This document shows positions 1-9,547 of a DNA stretch of 64,000 nucleotides, piece by piece. The position numbers were made by a program, and so were the translations under genes. This stretch comes from JALZKA01 sp963786495. Lineage in GTDB: Bacteria; Actinomycetota; Thermoleophilia; Solirubrobacterales; 70-9. The notes below the pieces were generated by a model, which worked only from the letters and a program-made list of their open reading frames with translations, searched no databases and was not told the DNA's origin. Position 1 is the stretch's first letter. Every line of letters starts with the position of its first letter. The stretch lies in the NCBI GenBank assembly GCA_963786495.1, contig CAWAZL010000006.1, positions 1 to 64,000 on the forward strand, in the 5' to 3' direction.

Positions 1-327
1 TTGCCGAACCGACGTTGAACCATGTGCATTCGGTCCCGTTTCCAAACGGCGCGGCATTCCAGGCCTCAGAGCCGGCCTGGGCGAAGTGGCTCGAGTCCAG
101 CCCATCGAGCTGATCGGTGTCCGGCACCGTGCCGAGCGAGGACTGATTACGTCCTTCCCCTTCACCTTGTCGTCAGCCAGGTCAGCAGATTTCACCTCGC
201 CATTGACGATGTGGCGAGACTTGACTGTGTCGTTTCCAAGCTCGGTAGCGGCGTAGCTGACCCCGCCCAGAACGACAAAGAGGCATAACGTGGCAACCAC
301 GTTGCCATACGACAGATGCTTGAGCAT
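1..327 (-). CDS. Secreted protein of Thermoleophilia-type family, 3'-partial, one frameshift
   Basis: The ATG at 327 on the minus strand follows a good ribosome-binding site (GGAGGGTGAG). The product begins MLKHLSYGNVVATLCLF, then VVLGGVSYAATELGNDTV, a signal-peptide-like hydrophobic segment followed by short K-S/N-x-x-I/V repeats (VKSRHIVNGEVKSADL). This N-terminal architecture is very common in secreted proteins of Solirubrobacterales; function is unknown. The frame breaks near 147, after KGKDVI, and resumes one base later as QSSLGTVPDTDQLDGLDSSH, which continues to the window edge. The gene therefore runs off the left end. The two reading frames join without loss of sense, so a one-base error is likelier than true decay. 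Confidence 0.6.
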   Translation of the reverse strand, partial: MLKHLSYGNVVATLCLFVVLGGVSYAATELGNDTVKSRHIVNGEVKSADLADDKVKGKDVISPRSARCRTPISSMGWTRATSPRPALRPGMPRRLETGPNAHGSTSVRQ

Positions 328-494
328 CTCACCCTCCTATGGGACCCCTAGTTTCCCCCCGGACAGCCGGAGCGTAAGCGCAAGGCGCCAACTTGTCAAA
401 CGCTCCGGGGAGTTCCAGGTACAAGAAGGAGATACCGAGGGCGCCGATTTCGGTGTCGCACCTGCCCAGCGCCGGGCTACGCTTGACCCCGCCT

Positions 495-565
495 GGCGCC
501 TTGGCGGAGTGGTTACGCAGCGGCCTGCAAAGCCGTTTACGCCGGTTCGATTCCGGCAGGCGCCT
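495..565 (+). tRNA. tRNA-Cys (anticodon GCA)
   Basis: Cloverleaf read directly: acceptor GGCGCCT pairs with AGGCGCC, the anticodon arm GCGGC-CTGCAAA-GCCGT has anticodon GCA, and the T arm is GCCGG-TTCGATT-CCGGC. The discriminator base is T and no CCA is encoded. U33 is present, as expected. Confidence 0.93.
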
Positions 566-616
566 TCGGCTTCCACGGTCAAGTAGGCACGAATTCAGAA
601 AACTTCGATTCAGGAC

Positions 617-644
617 TAAAGGTTTCGGCGAGTCCTGCCGATAA
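617..644 (+). promoter_or_regulatory. Sigma-28 (FliA/SigD)-like promoter
   Basis: TAAAGGTTT at 617-625 is followed after 11 bases by GCCGATAA at 637-644. This is close to the flagellar sigma-28 consensus (TAAAGTTT, about 11 bases, GCCGATAA). It points rightward and ends 32 bp before the luciferase-like oxidoreductase at 677. The match is seen in the sequence; activity is inferred. Confidence 0.45.
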
Positions 645-676
645 GAACCTGATGCCCATTATGTTGGGGCCACTGG

Positions 677-1437
677 ATGACCGCCAAGCGAGGCATCTTC
701 GTTGCGCCGTTCGATGAGTTGGCCGACCCGCGCCTCCTGATGGAGCTCGCCTCGCGCGCCGAAGAGCTGGGCTGGGACGGCCTTTTCTTCTGGGACCACA
801 TCCGCTACCGCGCGCCGACCCGCTTGGTGCTCGACCCTTGGGTCGCGCTCAGCGCGATCGCCACAGCGACCGAGCGCATTCGGATCGGGCCGATGGTCAC
901 TCCGATCTCACGCCGCCGCCCTCACAAGCTCGCTCGCGAGACGGTCACGCTTGACCATCTGAGCGGCGGGCGCCTGACGCTAGGCGTGGGGCTGGGGAGC
1001 GACAACAATGGAGAGCTCGCGCCGTTCGGCGAGGAGGCGGACGCGAAGGCCCGCGCGCGCTTGCTCGACGAAGGCCTCGACAAGCTCGCGGGCTACTGGG
1101 CGGGGGAGTTCGAGCCCGTGCCAGTCCAAGAGCCGCGGATCCCGGTCTGGATCGCCGGCCGGTGGCCGAACCGTCCGCCGCTTCGCCGGGCAGCCAAGTG
1201 GGACGGCATGTTCCCGATCGATCTTCCTGGGCCCGAGGCGCTCGGCGAGCTGGCAGCCGAGGTACATAATCTCCGCGAGGACCCAGACGCTCCGTTCGAC
1301 CTGGTGGTCGAGCTGAGGAACCCGACGAGGATCCCTCTCCTTGGGAAGTCGCGGGCGCCACATGGATCCTCACCTCCTTTGACCAATCGCCGGCCGAGCG
1401 GGACGTCCGCGCGGCGATCGAAGCCGGCCCTAGGTGA
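677..1437 (+). CDS. LLM-class (luciferase-like) F420-dependent oxidoreductase, frameshifted near the 3' end
   Basis: The N-terminus (GIFVAPFDELADPRLLMEL, AEELGWDGLFFWDHI, then ATERIRIGPMVTP and LDHLSGGRLTLGVGLG) is typical of the bacterial luciferase superfamily, TIM-barrel enzymes using F420 or FMN. The reading frame is lost near 1310 after DLVVEL. It resumes in a shifted frame as EEPDEDPSPWEVAGATWILT and reaches a TGA at 1435-1437, giving a protein of about 253 residues, a normal length for short LLM enzymes. The in-frame continuation to 1744 is low-complexity and antisense to the next gene, so it is not real. Substrate is unknown. A sigma-28-like promoter lies just upstream. Confidence 0.8.
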
Positions 1438-1726
1438 AGCGAACCGCCGTCTTCGGGACCCACCAGTCCTCGGTGTTCGAGTCGCCGCGCCCGCCGGCGG
1501 CCTGAGCGCCCCGGACCGCCCGGATCTCGGCTCCGCCGCCGACCTCCTCCAACGCCTTCAGCCCCAGTTCCTTCGCCTCGGCCTTGCCTGCGCCCTGATC
1601 GCGGAGCGCCCTGACCACGCGCTTGGCGTTGACCGCGAACTGCTCCTCGCCGGCGCCATGCTTCGGCGACACGTTCGCTGGGTCGGTGATGAGCGCTACG
1701 GCGTCCTTGACTTCAGGCATAGCCAC
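1430..1726 (-). CDS. Hypothetical 98-residue protein
   Basis: Begins MAMPEVKDAVALITDPANVS and ends TEDWWVPKTAVRFT. It has a mixed charged/hydrophobic helical composition (VNAKRVVRALRDQGAGKAEAKELG) with normal amino-acid use, unlike an antisense shadow. No family is recognised, and no signal peptide or membrane segment is seen. It converges with the oxidoreductase gene; the two overlap by 8 bp at their stops. It is a small soluble protein of unknown role. Confidence 0.6.
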   Translation of the reverse strand: MAMPEVKDAVALITDPANVSPKHGAGEEQFAVNAKRVVRALRDQGAGKAEAKELGLKALEEVGGGAEIRAVRGAQAAGGRGDSNTEDWWVPKTAVRFT

Positions 1727-1759
1727 AGCCTACGTGGCCGGTGATACCTTGTTCCATCA

Positions 1760-3047
1760 ATGAGGCGCGGGAGGATCGCTCAGCTCCTTGCGGTGGGGGT
1801 ATTCGTCTCACTTTCAGCCCCCACGGCGGCGGGCGCGGCTGCCGACGGCGTCAAGGTCGTCGATGTCAAGAAGGCAGACGCCGGCGAGAGCGTCACTCTC
1901 CTCACGACCGACGAGTTCAAGGTCACCGGCGAGTGCGTGAACAATGGATCAGGCAACTTCGAGGCCGAGACGTTCCTCGCGGCCCGGAAGAACAACCTCA
2001 TCTACTCGGCCTACAGCCCGGAGGCCGGCGTTCGACGAGTTCGACGTCGATTTCGACAAAGCAGATCCCAAGGTCAACTTCACCAGCGGGGACGCGGCAG
2101 GCACGACCCCAACGATCGAGGCGGCGGAGTACTACGAGTTCTACGCCGAGGGCAAGGGCGTTCCGCCGTTGCGCGGACGGGTCGAGACCACAGTCCACGC
2201 GAGCGCAGACTGCGGGTTCTCGGGGATCTTCACGGGGGTCCCCGGCAATGGCCCGCTCCACACGAGCAAGCCCATCAAGGTCGGACTGGGCGAGACGGAG
2301 GAGATCTACTCAAACAAGGACTTCAAGGTCCTCGGCTTCTGCGAAGACGAGGGCAGTGGTTCCTTCCGCGCCGACACATTCCTGAAGGCAAAGCGCGGCG
2401 GCACCATGTACTTCCTGACCGACTACAACCAGTTCGACACGGACTTTGGCCCCAACGACGGTCAAGTGGATATCACCCCGAATTCCCGCGATGCGTTCGG
2501 GCTTGATCCGTTTTTCCGGGCCGAGAGCTATTACAACGAGTTCTTCGCCGTCGGCAAGGAAGGTGACGTTCTCCAGGCGCGGCTTGGGGCGGGCGTGCAT
2601 ATCAACGGCGCGAGTTGCACTTTCTCCGGGGTCTTCACGGGGCCCGACAGCGGTCCCGGGTTCAAGGTGAAGAACCTGATGAAGGTCGACAAGAACGACA
2701 GCAAGACCCTGTATGAGAACGACGACTTCAAGGTGACCGCGTCGTGCGAGAACAACGGCGGCGGCGACTTTACGGCCGACACAACACTGCGGGCGAAGCG
2801 GAAGCATCTGCTCGCCTACGCGTACAACGGCGACCCCGGTTCCGATGTCGATTTCAATCCCTCGGACGGTCCACTCGACATCACGACCAGCGACGCAACC
2901 GGAACCGCGCCCGACTTCAAATCGGAGGATCAATACACCGACTTCTTCGGGGAGGGCAAGGGTGGAAAGGTCCTCAATGGCCGCGTTGCTGGCGGCGTCC
3001 ACGCAAAAGGCGCAGACTGCGTTTTCGCTGGGATCTTCGCGGGCTGA
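1760..3047 (+). CDS. Secreted protein made of three tandem ~130-residue modules, one frameshift
   Basis: A signal peptide (MRRGRIAQLLAVGVFVSLSA, cleavage near AGAAA) precedes three copies of one module, roughly at 1840-2237, 2268-2642 and 2664-3044. Each module reads approximately: a GES/GET-x-x-x-L/Y start, DEFKVTGECVNNGSGNF, A-x-T-F-L-x-AKR, a D-x-D-F acidic strand, ITP/ITT, E-x-YYEFYAEGKG, and ends VHASADCGFSGIFTG. Each has two conserved cysteines (in GEC/GFC/ASC and DCGF/SCTF/DCVF), suggesting one disulfide per module. The frame shifts near 2025 (PEAG to FDEFDV), inside module 1. No known family is recognised. It is probably extracellular; function is unknown. Confidence 0.75.
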
Positions 3048-3059
3048 GGAAGGGCCGCG

Positions 3060-4271
3060 TCAGGCGACGCCGGTCGCCTGGAGCACGGCGCCGATCACGC
3101 CACAGCCGAGGACGACGTAGAGGATCGACAGCTTCGCGTGCCAGCGCATGAGCACTACAAAGGCGCCAATGGCGAGGATCGCCGTTGGCGCGTCCACAAC
3201 GCTCGTGTCGACGATGTCGACCGTCACCGCAGCGATAAGCCCCACCACACCCGCCGCGATCCCGAGGAGGAACGGCTGGATCCGCTTGTTCTCCGCGGTA
3301 GCAACGAGGAAGCGATGGAAGAAGATCGGCAGGACGAACGCTGGGAGGAAGATCCCGAAGGTCATTGCCAGCGCTCCCGCCATGCCGCCCGCGATGTAGC
3401 CGACAAAGGTCGAGAAGATGATGAGCGGCGCGGGCAGGACTCCACTCATCGCGAGCCCGTCGACGAACTGGCTCTCGGTGAGCCAACCCTGGTCGACCAC
3501 GGCCACGTCTTGGAGATAGGGAATGACCGTGAACGCTCCGCCGAACGTGACAAGCCCTGCCTTGAGGCCCTCCCAGAAGATCTCGGAGGTGAGTGAAAGC
3601 GACACCGTGCCGAAGGCGACGCCGGCGATGAGTGGCGCGAGAGAGATCGAGTTTGCGCGCCGCATGAAGCGTTCGCCGTTCTTCCAGAGCTCGTAGGCGA
3701 GGCCGGCGCCCAAGAGAACGAGCGCGAAGCTGGCCGAGGCGAACAGGGTGAGCGCGAACGCGGCGATCGCGATAAGAGCAAGTGGAACGTCGCTCACGAA
3801 GGCGCGCGAGAGCCGGATGACGGCCCTCGCGACGATCGCTCCGACCGCAGCCGTGAGCCCATAGAAGATCTCGTCGAGGTTGTCGGAAAGGGCGGCCTCG
3901 ACATAGAGCACCGAGAGCCCGAGCATGAGCAGGAAGCCGGGCAGCATAAATCCGAGGCCGGCCAAGAACGCGCCCGGCTTGCCGCCGCGAAGGCGACCGA
4001 AATAGATGCAGAGCTCGGTCGCCTCCGGGCCGGGCAGCACCTGGTAGACCGCGAGTGTCTTCGCAAACGTCGTCTCGGAGACCCAGCGCTCCTCGTCAAC
4101 GAACTCGCGCTTCATGGCTGCGATCTGCGCGGCCGGGCCGCCCCACGCAAGGCAGCCGAGCTTTAGGAAGCGCAGGAAGATCGACCTCAGCGAGTCTGGG
4201 TGCCTACCGGCCGCAATAGGGGAAGTCGGCGAGCTCAGACCGCGCAGCGTAGTCTCGGAGGCCCCGACCAC
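3060..4271 (-). CDS. chrA: Chromate efflux transporter ChrA (CHR family)
   Basis: 403 residues, full-length two-half CHR antiporter of the inner membrane. Each half carries the family signature. The N-half has FLKLGCLAWGGPAAQIAAM and YQVLPGPEATELCIYFG. The C-half has GLVTFGGAFTVIPYLQ and GWLTESQFVDGLAMSGVLPA. About ten to twelve hydrophobic segments are visible. The family exports chromate or is a broader anion carrier. The start appears to be GTG at 4271, with only 20 bp to the divergent VOC gene; a later start near the SLRSIFLRFLKLG segment is possible. The protein is intact. Confidence 0.9.
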   Translation of the reverse strand: MVGASETTLRGLSSPTSPIAAGRHPDSLRSIFLRFLKLGCLAWGGPAAQIAAMKREFVDEERWVSETTFAKTLAVYQVLPGPEATELCIYFGRLRGGKPGAFLAGLGFMLPGFLLMLGLSVLYVEAALSDNLDEIFYGLTAAVGAIVARAVIRLSRAFVSDVPLALIAIAAFALTLFASASFALVLLGAGLAYELWKNGERFMRRANSISLAPLIAGVAFGTVSLSLTSEIFWEGLKAGLVTFGGAFTVIPYLQDVAVVDQGWLTESQFVDGLAMSGVLPAPLIIFSTFVGYIAGGMAGALAMTFGIFLPAFVLPIFFHRFLVATAENKRIQPFLLGIAAGVVGLIAAVTVDIVDTSVVDAPTAILAIGAFVVLMRWHAKLSILYVVLGCGVIGAVLQATGVA

Positions 4272-4291
4272 GAAACCCCCGGAGGCATCCC

Positions 4292-4657
4292 TTGATCAGC
4301 AAGCTCGACTTCATCGGCGTTCCCTCTCAAGACGCCGATCGCGCCAAGAAGTTCTACGTCGAGACGCTCGGCCTGCGCCAGGACCAGCGGGCCGAGTACG
4401 ACTTCTGGGCCGGCGACACCTGTTTTGGCATCTGGGAGCCGGAGAAGTTCGGCATGACGTTCGAGCCCCAGCGGAACGCCCATCCCGCTCTTCACGTCGA
4501 CGACGTCGAGGCTGCTCGGGCAGAGCTCGAGGCCAAGGGCGTCGAGTTCCTGGCGGACACGATGGACACAGGGGTGTGCCACATGGCCCTCTTTCGCGAC
4601 CCTGACGGCAATGACCTGATGCTGCATCACCGCTACGCGCCCTACGAGAGCGAGTAG
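4292..4657 (+). CDS. VOC (glyoxalase/bleomycin resistance) family protein
   Basis: 121 residues, one vicinal-oxygen-chelate domain. It begins ISKLDFIGVPSQDADRAKKF with YVETLGLRQ (first beta-alpha motif) and ends MALFRDPDGNDLMLHHRYAP, the typical second-half strand with a conserved acidic or His metal position. The start is TTG at 4292, chosen because GGAGG sits at 4281-4285, seven bases upstream. It is divergent from chrA. Substrate is unknown. Confidence 0.85.
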   Translation: MISKLDFIGVPSQDADRAKKFYVETLGLRQDQRAEYDFWAGDTCFGIWEPEKFGMTFEPQRNAHPALHVDDVEAARAELEAKGVEFLADTMDTGVCHMALFRDPDGNDLMLHHRYAPYESE

Positions 4658-4659
4658 GC

Positions 4660-6404
4660 AGGGCTAGTCGCGTCAGGACCTTGCCGCTGACGAAGCGATC
4701 AAGGCCGGGTCCGCCAATAAATCGATCGTGCCCGCGCCCGCCGCGGAGCTCGTCATCGCCCTTGCCGCCCCTGAGGAGGTCGGTGCCGCCGCGCCCGCAG
4801 ATGAGGTCGTCGCCTCGTCCGCCGTTGATCTTGTCCGTCTTGCGAAGGCCGACGATGACGTCGCGCTTCTTCGTGCCGCGCAGCACCTTCTTGGTCGAGG
4901 TGATCGTCGCCTCTCGGCCCTTGCACTTGGGGAAGGGCCACACGTCGTTGGTCACCTTCACCGAGTAGAAGCCCTGGAAGCCGTCCGAGTACCAGATCTC
5001 TCCATTCTCGGCGTCAAATGCCGGGCTTGACATCGCCCAGTTCGACGCGTCGAGGATCAGGCGGTCCTTGACCGGCGCGTTGAAGTACGCGATCTCCCTT
5101 GGGTGCTTCGGATCGCGGATGTCGAAAACCCGGAGTCCCGAGAGGATGTACGAGCAGGCGACGATGCCGGGGTCCTTGCGCTGCGGGACGTTGCAGTAAT
5201 GGCCGGCGTACCCCTGGAGCGGGAGCAGGTTGCCCGGATCACCAGCCTGTTCGGCGAAGTTCTCGGGCTGGTGGACCTCGAGCCTGAGGTTCGAGACGAC
5301 CTTCGGCGCTGTCTCGTCCTCGATGTTGATGATCCGGCCGGCGCCGACCTCGGACTGAGCGCCGAACTCGTCGATCTCCATGACGTACTCCTTGCCGTCG
5401 ATCTTGATCGGGATCGCGTTCTGCGGAATCGACATGGAGTCCCAGGTCAGGTTGGAGAGCTCGGTCACCTGCGGGTTAGGGACGCGATCCTGAATCTCCG
5501 ACGTGTCCAGGATGTGGAGGCCCGAGCCGGTGCCGGCCACGTAGGCGCGGTTGCCAGAGTTCGAGATCGACAGGCCGTGCGAGTCATAGTCGCCGAACCA
5601 GAGCGGGATGGGCAGAGTGAGGTTCGAGATGTCGAGCGCGACGATCGTGGAGGTCCCGGGCGACGCCGAGTAGAAGGTGTTGCCGTCCGGGGCTATGCCC
5701 GACTCGTGGCCGAAGACGCCGAACGGGGTCGTCGATTTCCACACGGGCGCTCGGCAGTCCTGGGAGATGTCGTATAGATCGACGACTCCGAGGTTGAACG
5801 CTGGGTTGCCAAGAACTGCGGCGAGGACGCCTCGCTCCTGGCTCACGACGAGGGACTCGTGCGGAGAGAGCATCGCGGGCGTGATGAGGCGCGTCATGAA
5901 CTGCGGGTTCTTCGGGTCCGACATGTCCATCACGTTCACCCCACCCTGGAGGTCCAAGATGTTTGTTGGGAAAAGAAGGGTGGTGTCGTAGTAGGCGCAC
6001 TCGTGGCCCGCGTCGTCGACGTAGCGCTCGACCTTGAAGCCGCCGATCGAGCCGATCGTGTTCGGGACCTCGTACGAGCCGAGCTGCTTTGTGTTGCAGG
6101 TGTAGCCCTTCGCCGCGCGGCCAGAGTCGTGGTCCTCCTGCGGCACCCGGCCCTGGATGTCCGTCTCAGGCCGCGAGCCGGGGCCGCACGGGATGCCGGG
6201 CGTTGCCTCGAGGGGAGGCTCGGCTCTTTGCTGCGCCTCCGCCGGTGGCACGTCGATGGGGTTCGCCGGGGTGCCGAACGCCTCGGTGAGATCGAGCTTT
6301 CCGTCGTCGCCGGGATGGCCCAGGGCCGACGGGGCAAGCGTGAGCGCAGCAGCGAGCGCGGCGGCCCATGCCAATGCGAGTCGCCCGTGTGCCCCCGATC
6401 CCAT
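4660..6404 (-). CDS. Secreted LVIVD-repeat protein with C-terminal RTX-type calcium-binding repeats
   Basis: A signal peptide (LALAWAAALAAALTLAPSALG) is followed by a ~450-residue propeller-like region with LVIVD-type repeats: GGVNVMDMSDPKNPQFM, GVVDLYDISQDCRAP, SGLHILDTSEI and SGLRVFDIRDPKHPREI. The last ~60 residues are hemolysin-type repeats (INGGRGDDLICGRGG, LLRGGKGDDELRGG), which bind Ca2+ in the known family. The open frame continues to 4311, but that tail (after SGKVLT) is arginine/proline-rich and exactly antisense to the VOC gene. The natural end is taken near 4660; a small error at the stop is likely. The protein is probably exported and calcium-folded outside the cell. Confidence 0.78.
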
Positions 6405-6442
6405 GCGCGGAGCTTATGGACGACTTGAAGCCAGGGGCCCGC

Positions 6443-8084
6443 TCAGGCAGGCACGGACGCGCGCTTGCGCGCGCGAAAGCGGCCCCGCAAGCCGTTCGCG
6501 CGCTTGCGGTCCTTGAGGATCCGCTGGGCGGCGTTGTGCCCCGACGCGGCCATGACGCCGCCGCCCGGGTGCGTGCCGGCGCCGCAGAGGTAGAGGCCCT
6601 CGAGCGGCGTCGCGTACTGGGCGAGCATGGGGGAGGGGCGCATGAAGGCCATCTGGGCGAGGTCCTGCTCGCCCTGGAAGATCGATCCGCCCTGGAGGCC
6701 GAAGATGTCCTCGAGGTCCGGCGGCGCGAGGACCTCGCGCTCCAGGATCGCGCCGGGAAGGTTGGGCGCGAACTGCGCCATGTTCTCGACGCATTTGTCG
6801 GCGTAGCGCTCGCGGGCGCCGTCGGGCCACTCCTCATGGGTGGTCGGGCCGTACTGGGTGAACATCGTCGCGATCCAGCGGTCGTCGTCGGTGAGCGATG
6901 GGTCGATCGAGCTCGGGACCTCGAGCTCGGTGTAGGGGTTCGGCCGAGGGCTCGCCGCGCACCGCGTCCTGCCAGGCGCGCTCGAGGTAGTCGAGCGACG
7001 GGCAGTAGTTGACGCCCGGCGGTCAGCAGGTGCTTCGAGTCCTCTTCGGAGAGGCCCTCGTAGACGGGCGGCTCCGAGAGCACCATGTTCACCTTCACCG
7101 AGGCGCCGCGCGTGCGGTAGGCCTCCATGTCCTCCGTGACCTCGGAGGGGAAGTTCTCGCCGCCGGCGAGGTCGAGGATCGTGGTCTTCGGGTGGGCGCC
7201 CGAGGCGACGATCGGCGCGGTGTGGACGGTCCCGTCGGCGAGCGTGACGCCGGTGACCCGCCCGCCGGTGGAGTCGATCGAGGCGACCTCTGCGTCCGTC
7301 TGGATCTCGGCGCCGGCGGCGCGGGCGCTGGAGGCGATCGCCTCGGAGATCGCGCCCATGCCGCCGATCACCTGGCCCCAGCGAGCCGACGTTGCCGTCG
7401 AGCTCGCCGAGCGCGTGGTGGAGAAGGTTGTAGGCGGTGCCCGGGGTGTAGGGGCCGGCCCAGACGCCGACGACCCCGGTCGAGGCGATCGAGCCCTTCA
7501 GGTAGTCGTTCTCGAAGAACCCGTCGAGCATGTCGCCGACGGACATCGTGAAGATGCGGACCAGCTTCTGGACGTCGCGCTGGGACATGCCCGCGATGCG
7601 GCCGGCCTCCTTGAGGATTCCCGCGATGTCGACAGGCGCCTTCGAGCCGAGCGCCGGGGGCTGGCGGATCATCATCGGGCGCACGAAGTCGGCGGCCATG
7701 AAGAGCAGGTCCTCGAACTCCTCGTAGCGGGCGGCGTCCTTCTTGGAGAACTTGGCGATCGACTCGCAGCGTCTTGGCGACGTCGTCGTGGAAGACGATC
7801 GGGCCGTCGGGCGTCATCGCCGCGTAGGCGGGGTCGAGCGGGTAGGCCTGGTAGCCGTGGCGCTTTAGCTCCAGGTCGGCGACGACCTTCGGCTGGAGCA
7901 TCGAGACGACGTAGGAGGCGCGCGAGACGCGGGCGCCTGGCCAGACCTCTTCGGTGACGCAGGCGCCGCCGAGGATGTGGCGGCGCTCGAGGATGAGCGT
8001 CCTGAGGCCGGCCTGGGCGAGATAGGCGCCGGTCGTCAGGCCGTTATGCCCGCCTCCGACCACGATTGCGTCCCAGGTGCCCAT
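6443..8084 (-). CDS. FAD-dependent oxidoreductase, phytoene-desaturase/PYROXD2-like (COG1233), four frameshifts
   Basis: The N-terminal Rossmann motif is clear (AIVVGGGHNGLTTGAYLAQA, LILERRHILGGAC), as is a C-terminal FAD-closing motif (LYLCGAGTHPGGGVMAASGH). The frame changes near 7771, 7385, 7018 and 6948, and each time removal of one base restores the family sequence. The intended product is about 545 residues. Middle segments include MSVGDMLDGFFENDYLKGSI and MIGGMGAISEAIASSARAAG. It may oxidise an amine or isoprenoid-like substrate; this is not determinable. It is divergent from the aminotransferase gene, with a shared inverted-repeat operator between them, so it probably belongs to the same pathway. 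Confidence 0.82.
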
Positions 8085-8115
8085 CTGGACAACAAGCGTA
8101 GCACATTCGTTGGAT

Positions 8116-8131
8116 TGACTACAAAGTCAAC
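8116..8131. promoter_or_regulatory. Inverted-repeat operator, copy 1
   Basis: TTGAC-TACAAA-GTCAA, a perfect 5-bp inverted repeat with a 6-base spacer, between the divergent oxidoreductase (start 8084) and aminotransferase (start 8143). With flanking A and C, 17 of 18 bases match copy 2 at 12920-12935. This is a TetR-like operator by inference. Confidence 0.6.
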
Positions 8132-8142
8132 GAGGAGTAGAA

Positions 8143-9547
8143 TGTCGTGCGTGACGCGCCTGCAAGAACTCGCCAAGGAGCACCTGATGCTCCATTTCTC
8201 GGACATGTCCGTTGCGGCCGAGGACATCCCCGTGATCGTGCGCGGCGAGGGCTCTCACGTCTACGACGACGACGGGAACCGCTACATCGACGGGCTCTCT
8301 GGCCTCTACTGCCTCAATCTCGGCCACTCCCACGGCGAGGAGCTGGGCGCGAAGGCCGCGGCGCAGATGTCGACCCTCGCGTACACGTCGAACTGGACCG
8401 TCGCCCATCCGCCGGCGATCGAGCTTGCGGCGAAGCTCGCCGAGCTGGCTCCCGACGGCTTCGAGCGCGCATTCTTCACGTCCGGCGGAGCGGAAGCGGT
8501 CGAGTCGGCGTACAAGATGGCCGTCCAGTACCACCAGGCCAACGGCGAGCCGACCCGCCGCAAGGTGATCGCCCGCCGCGACGCGTACCACGGCGTTTCG
8601 CTCGGCGCGCTCTCGTTCACCGGGATCCCCGTCTGCCGCACTGCCTTCGAGCCGCTCGCGGTGCCCGACGTCCCACGTCTCTTCCACGAACGCCTACCGC
8701 CACCCCGCGGGAGGTGGCGACGAGGCCACCTTCACGAAGGCGCTGCTCGACGAGATCGAGAGCCATGATCGAGTTCGAGCAGCCCGGAGACGATCGCGAT
8801 GATCATCATGGAGCCCGTGCAGAACGCCGGCGGCTCGATCGTCCCGCCGGCCGGCTACTGGCAGGGCCTCCGCGAGATCTGCGACAAGCACGGAATTCTG
8901 CTTCGTCTCCGACGAGGTCATCTGCGCCTTCGGGCGCCTCGGCACCTGGTTCGGCGCCCAGCGCCTCGACTACTCGCCGGACATGATCACCTTCGCCAAG
9001 GGCCTGACCGGCGCCCATGCGGCGATGGGCGGGGTGCTCATCTCCGACAAGGTCGCCGAGCCGTTCCTCGACCGGCAAGGCCGACTATCTCCACGGCATC
9101 ACCTTCGGCGGCCATCCCGTCGGCTCGGCGATCGCTCTCGGCGCGCTCGAGATCTACGAGCGCGAGGGCATCCTCCAGAAGGTCCTCGACAACGAGCCCA
9201 AGGCGCGCGAGATGCTCGAAGGCGCTCAAGGACATCCCGATCGTCGGCGACGTCCGCGGCATGGGCCACTTCTTCGCCATCGAGGTCGTCAAGGACCAGG
9301 CCACGAAGGAGCCGCTGATCGGACGCTGAGGCGAACTGGCTGCTCAAGAACGTGCTCTCAGACCGCCTCTTCGAGCGGGGCCTTCTGTGCCGCCTCGACG
9401 ACCGAGCCGAGCCGATCGTTCAGATCGCCCCGCCGCTCGTCGGCGACGTCGCGCTGTTCGAGGAGATCACGGATATCCCTCCGCGACGGCCTCACCCACG
9501 CGGCCGAGCTGCTCGAAGGCGGCGTCCCGGCCGACCTAGCGGCTTAG
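8143..9547 (+). CDS. Class III (omega-amino acid/polyamine-type) aminotransferase, eight frameshifts
   Basis: The ATG at 8143 follows ACGAGGAG. Family segments appear in order across frames: YDDDGNRYIDGLSGLYCLNL, AFFTSGGAEAVESAYKMA, DAYHGVSLGALSFTG, MIIMEPVQNAGGSIVPPAGY, FVSDEVICAFGRLGTWFGAQ (PLP aspartate), MITFAKGLTGAHAAMGG (PLP lysine), ITFGGHPVGSAIALGALEIY and DVRGMGHFFAIEVV. Breaks lie near 8688, 8764, 8784, 8901, 9073, 9220, 9321 and 9478. Each is repaired by deleting one base, giving about 465 residues. The sequence resembles SpuC-like putrescine/omega-amino acid:pyruvate aminotransferases. The Pot-like importer nearby fits a diamine or amino-acid substrate; this is inference. Confidence 0.85.

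Noticed and set aside
4311..4659. C-terminal extension of the LVIVD/RTX protein across the VOC gene
   Set aside because: The extension is Arg/Pro-rich, follows a natural RTX end, and is antisense to a well-formed VOC domain with its own ribosome-binding site.
6443..9547. Programmed frameshifting in the oxidoreductase and aminotransferase genes
   Set aside because: Twelve separate sites, no slippery heptamers or common motif, all single extra bases; sequence error is simpler.
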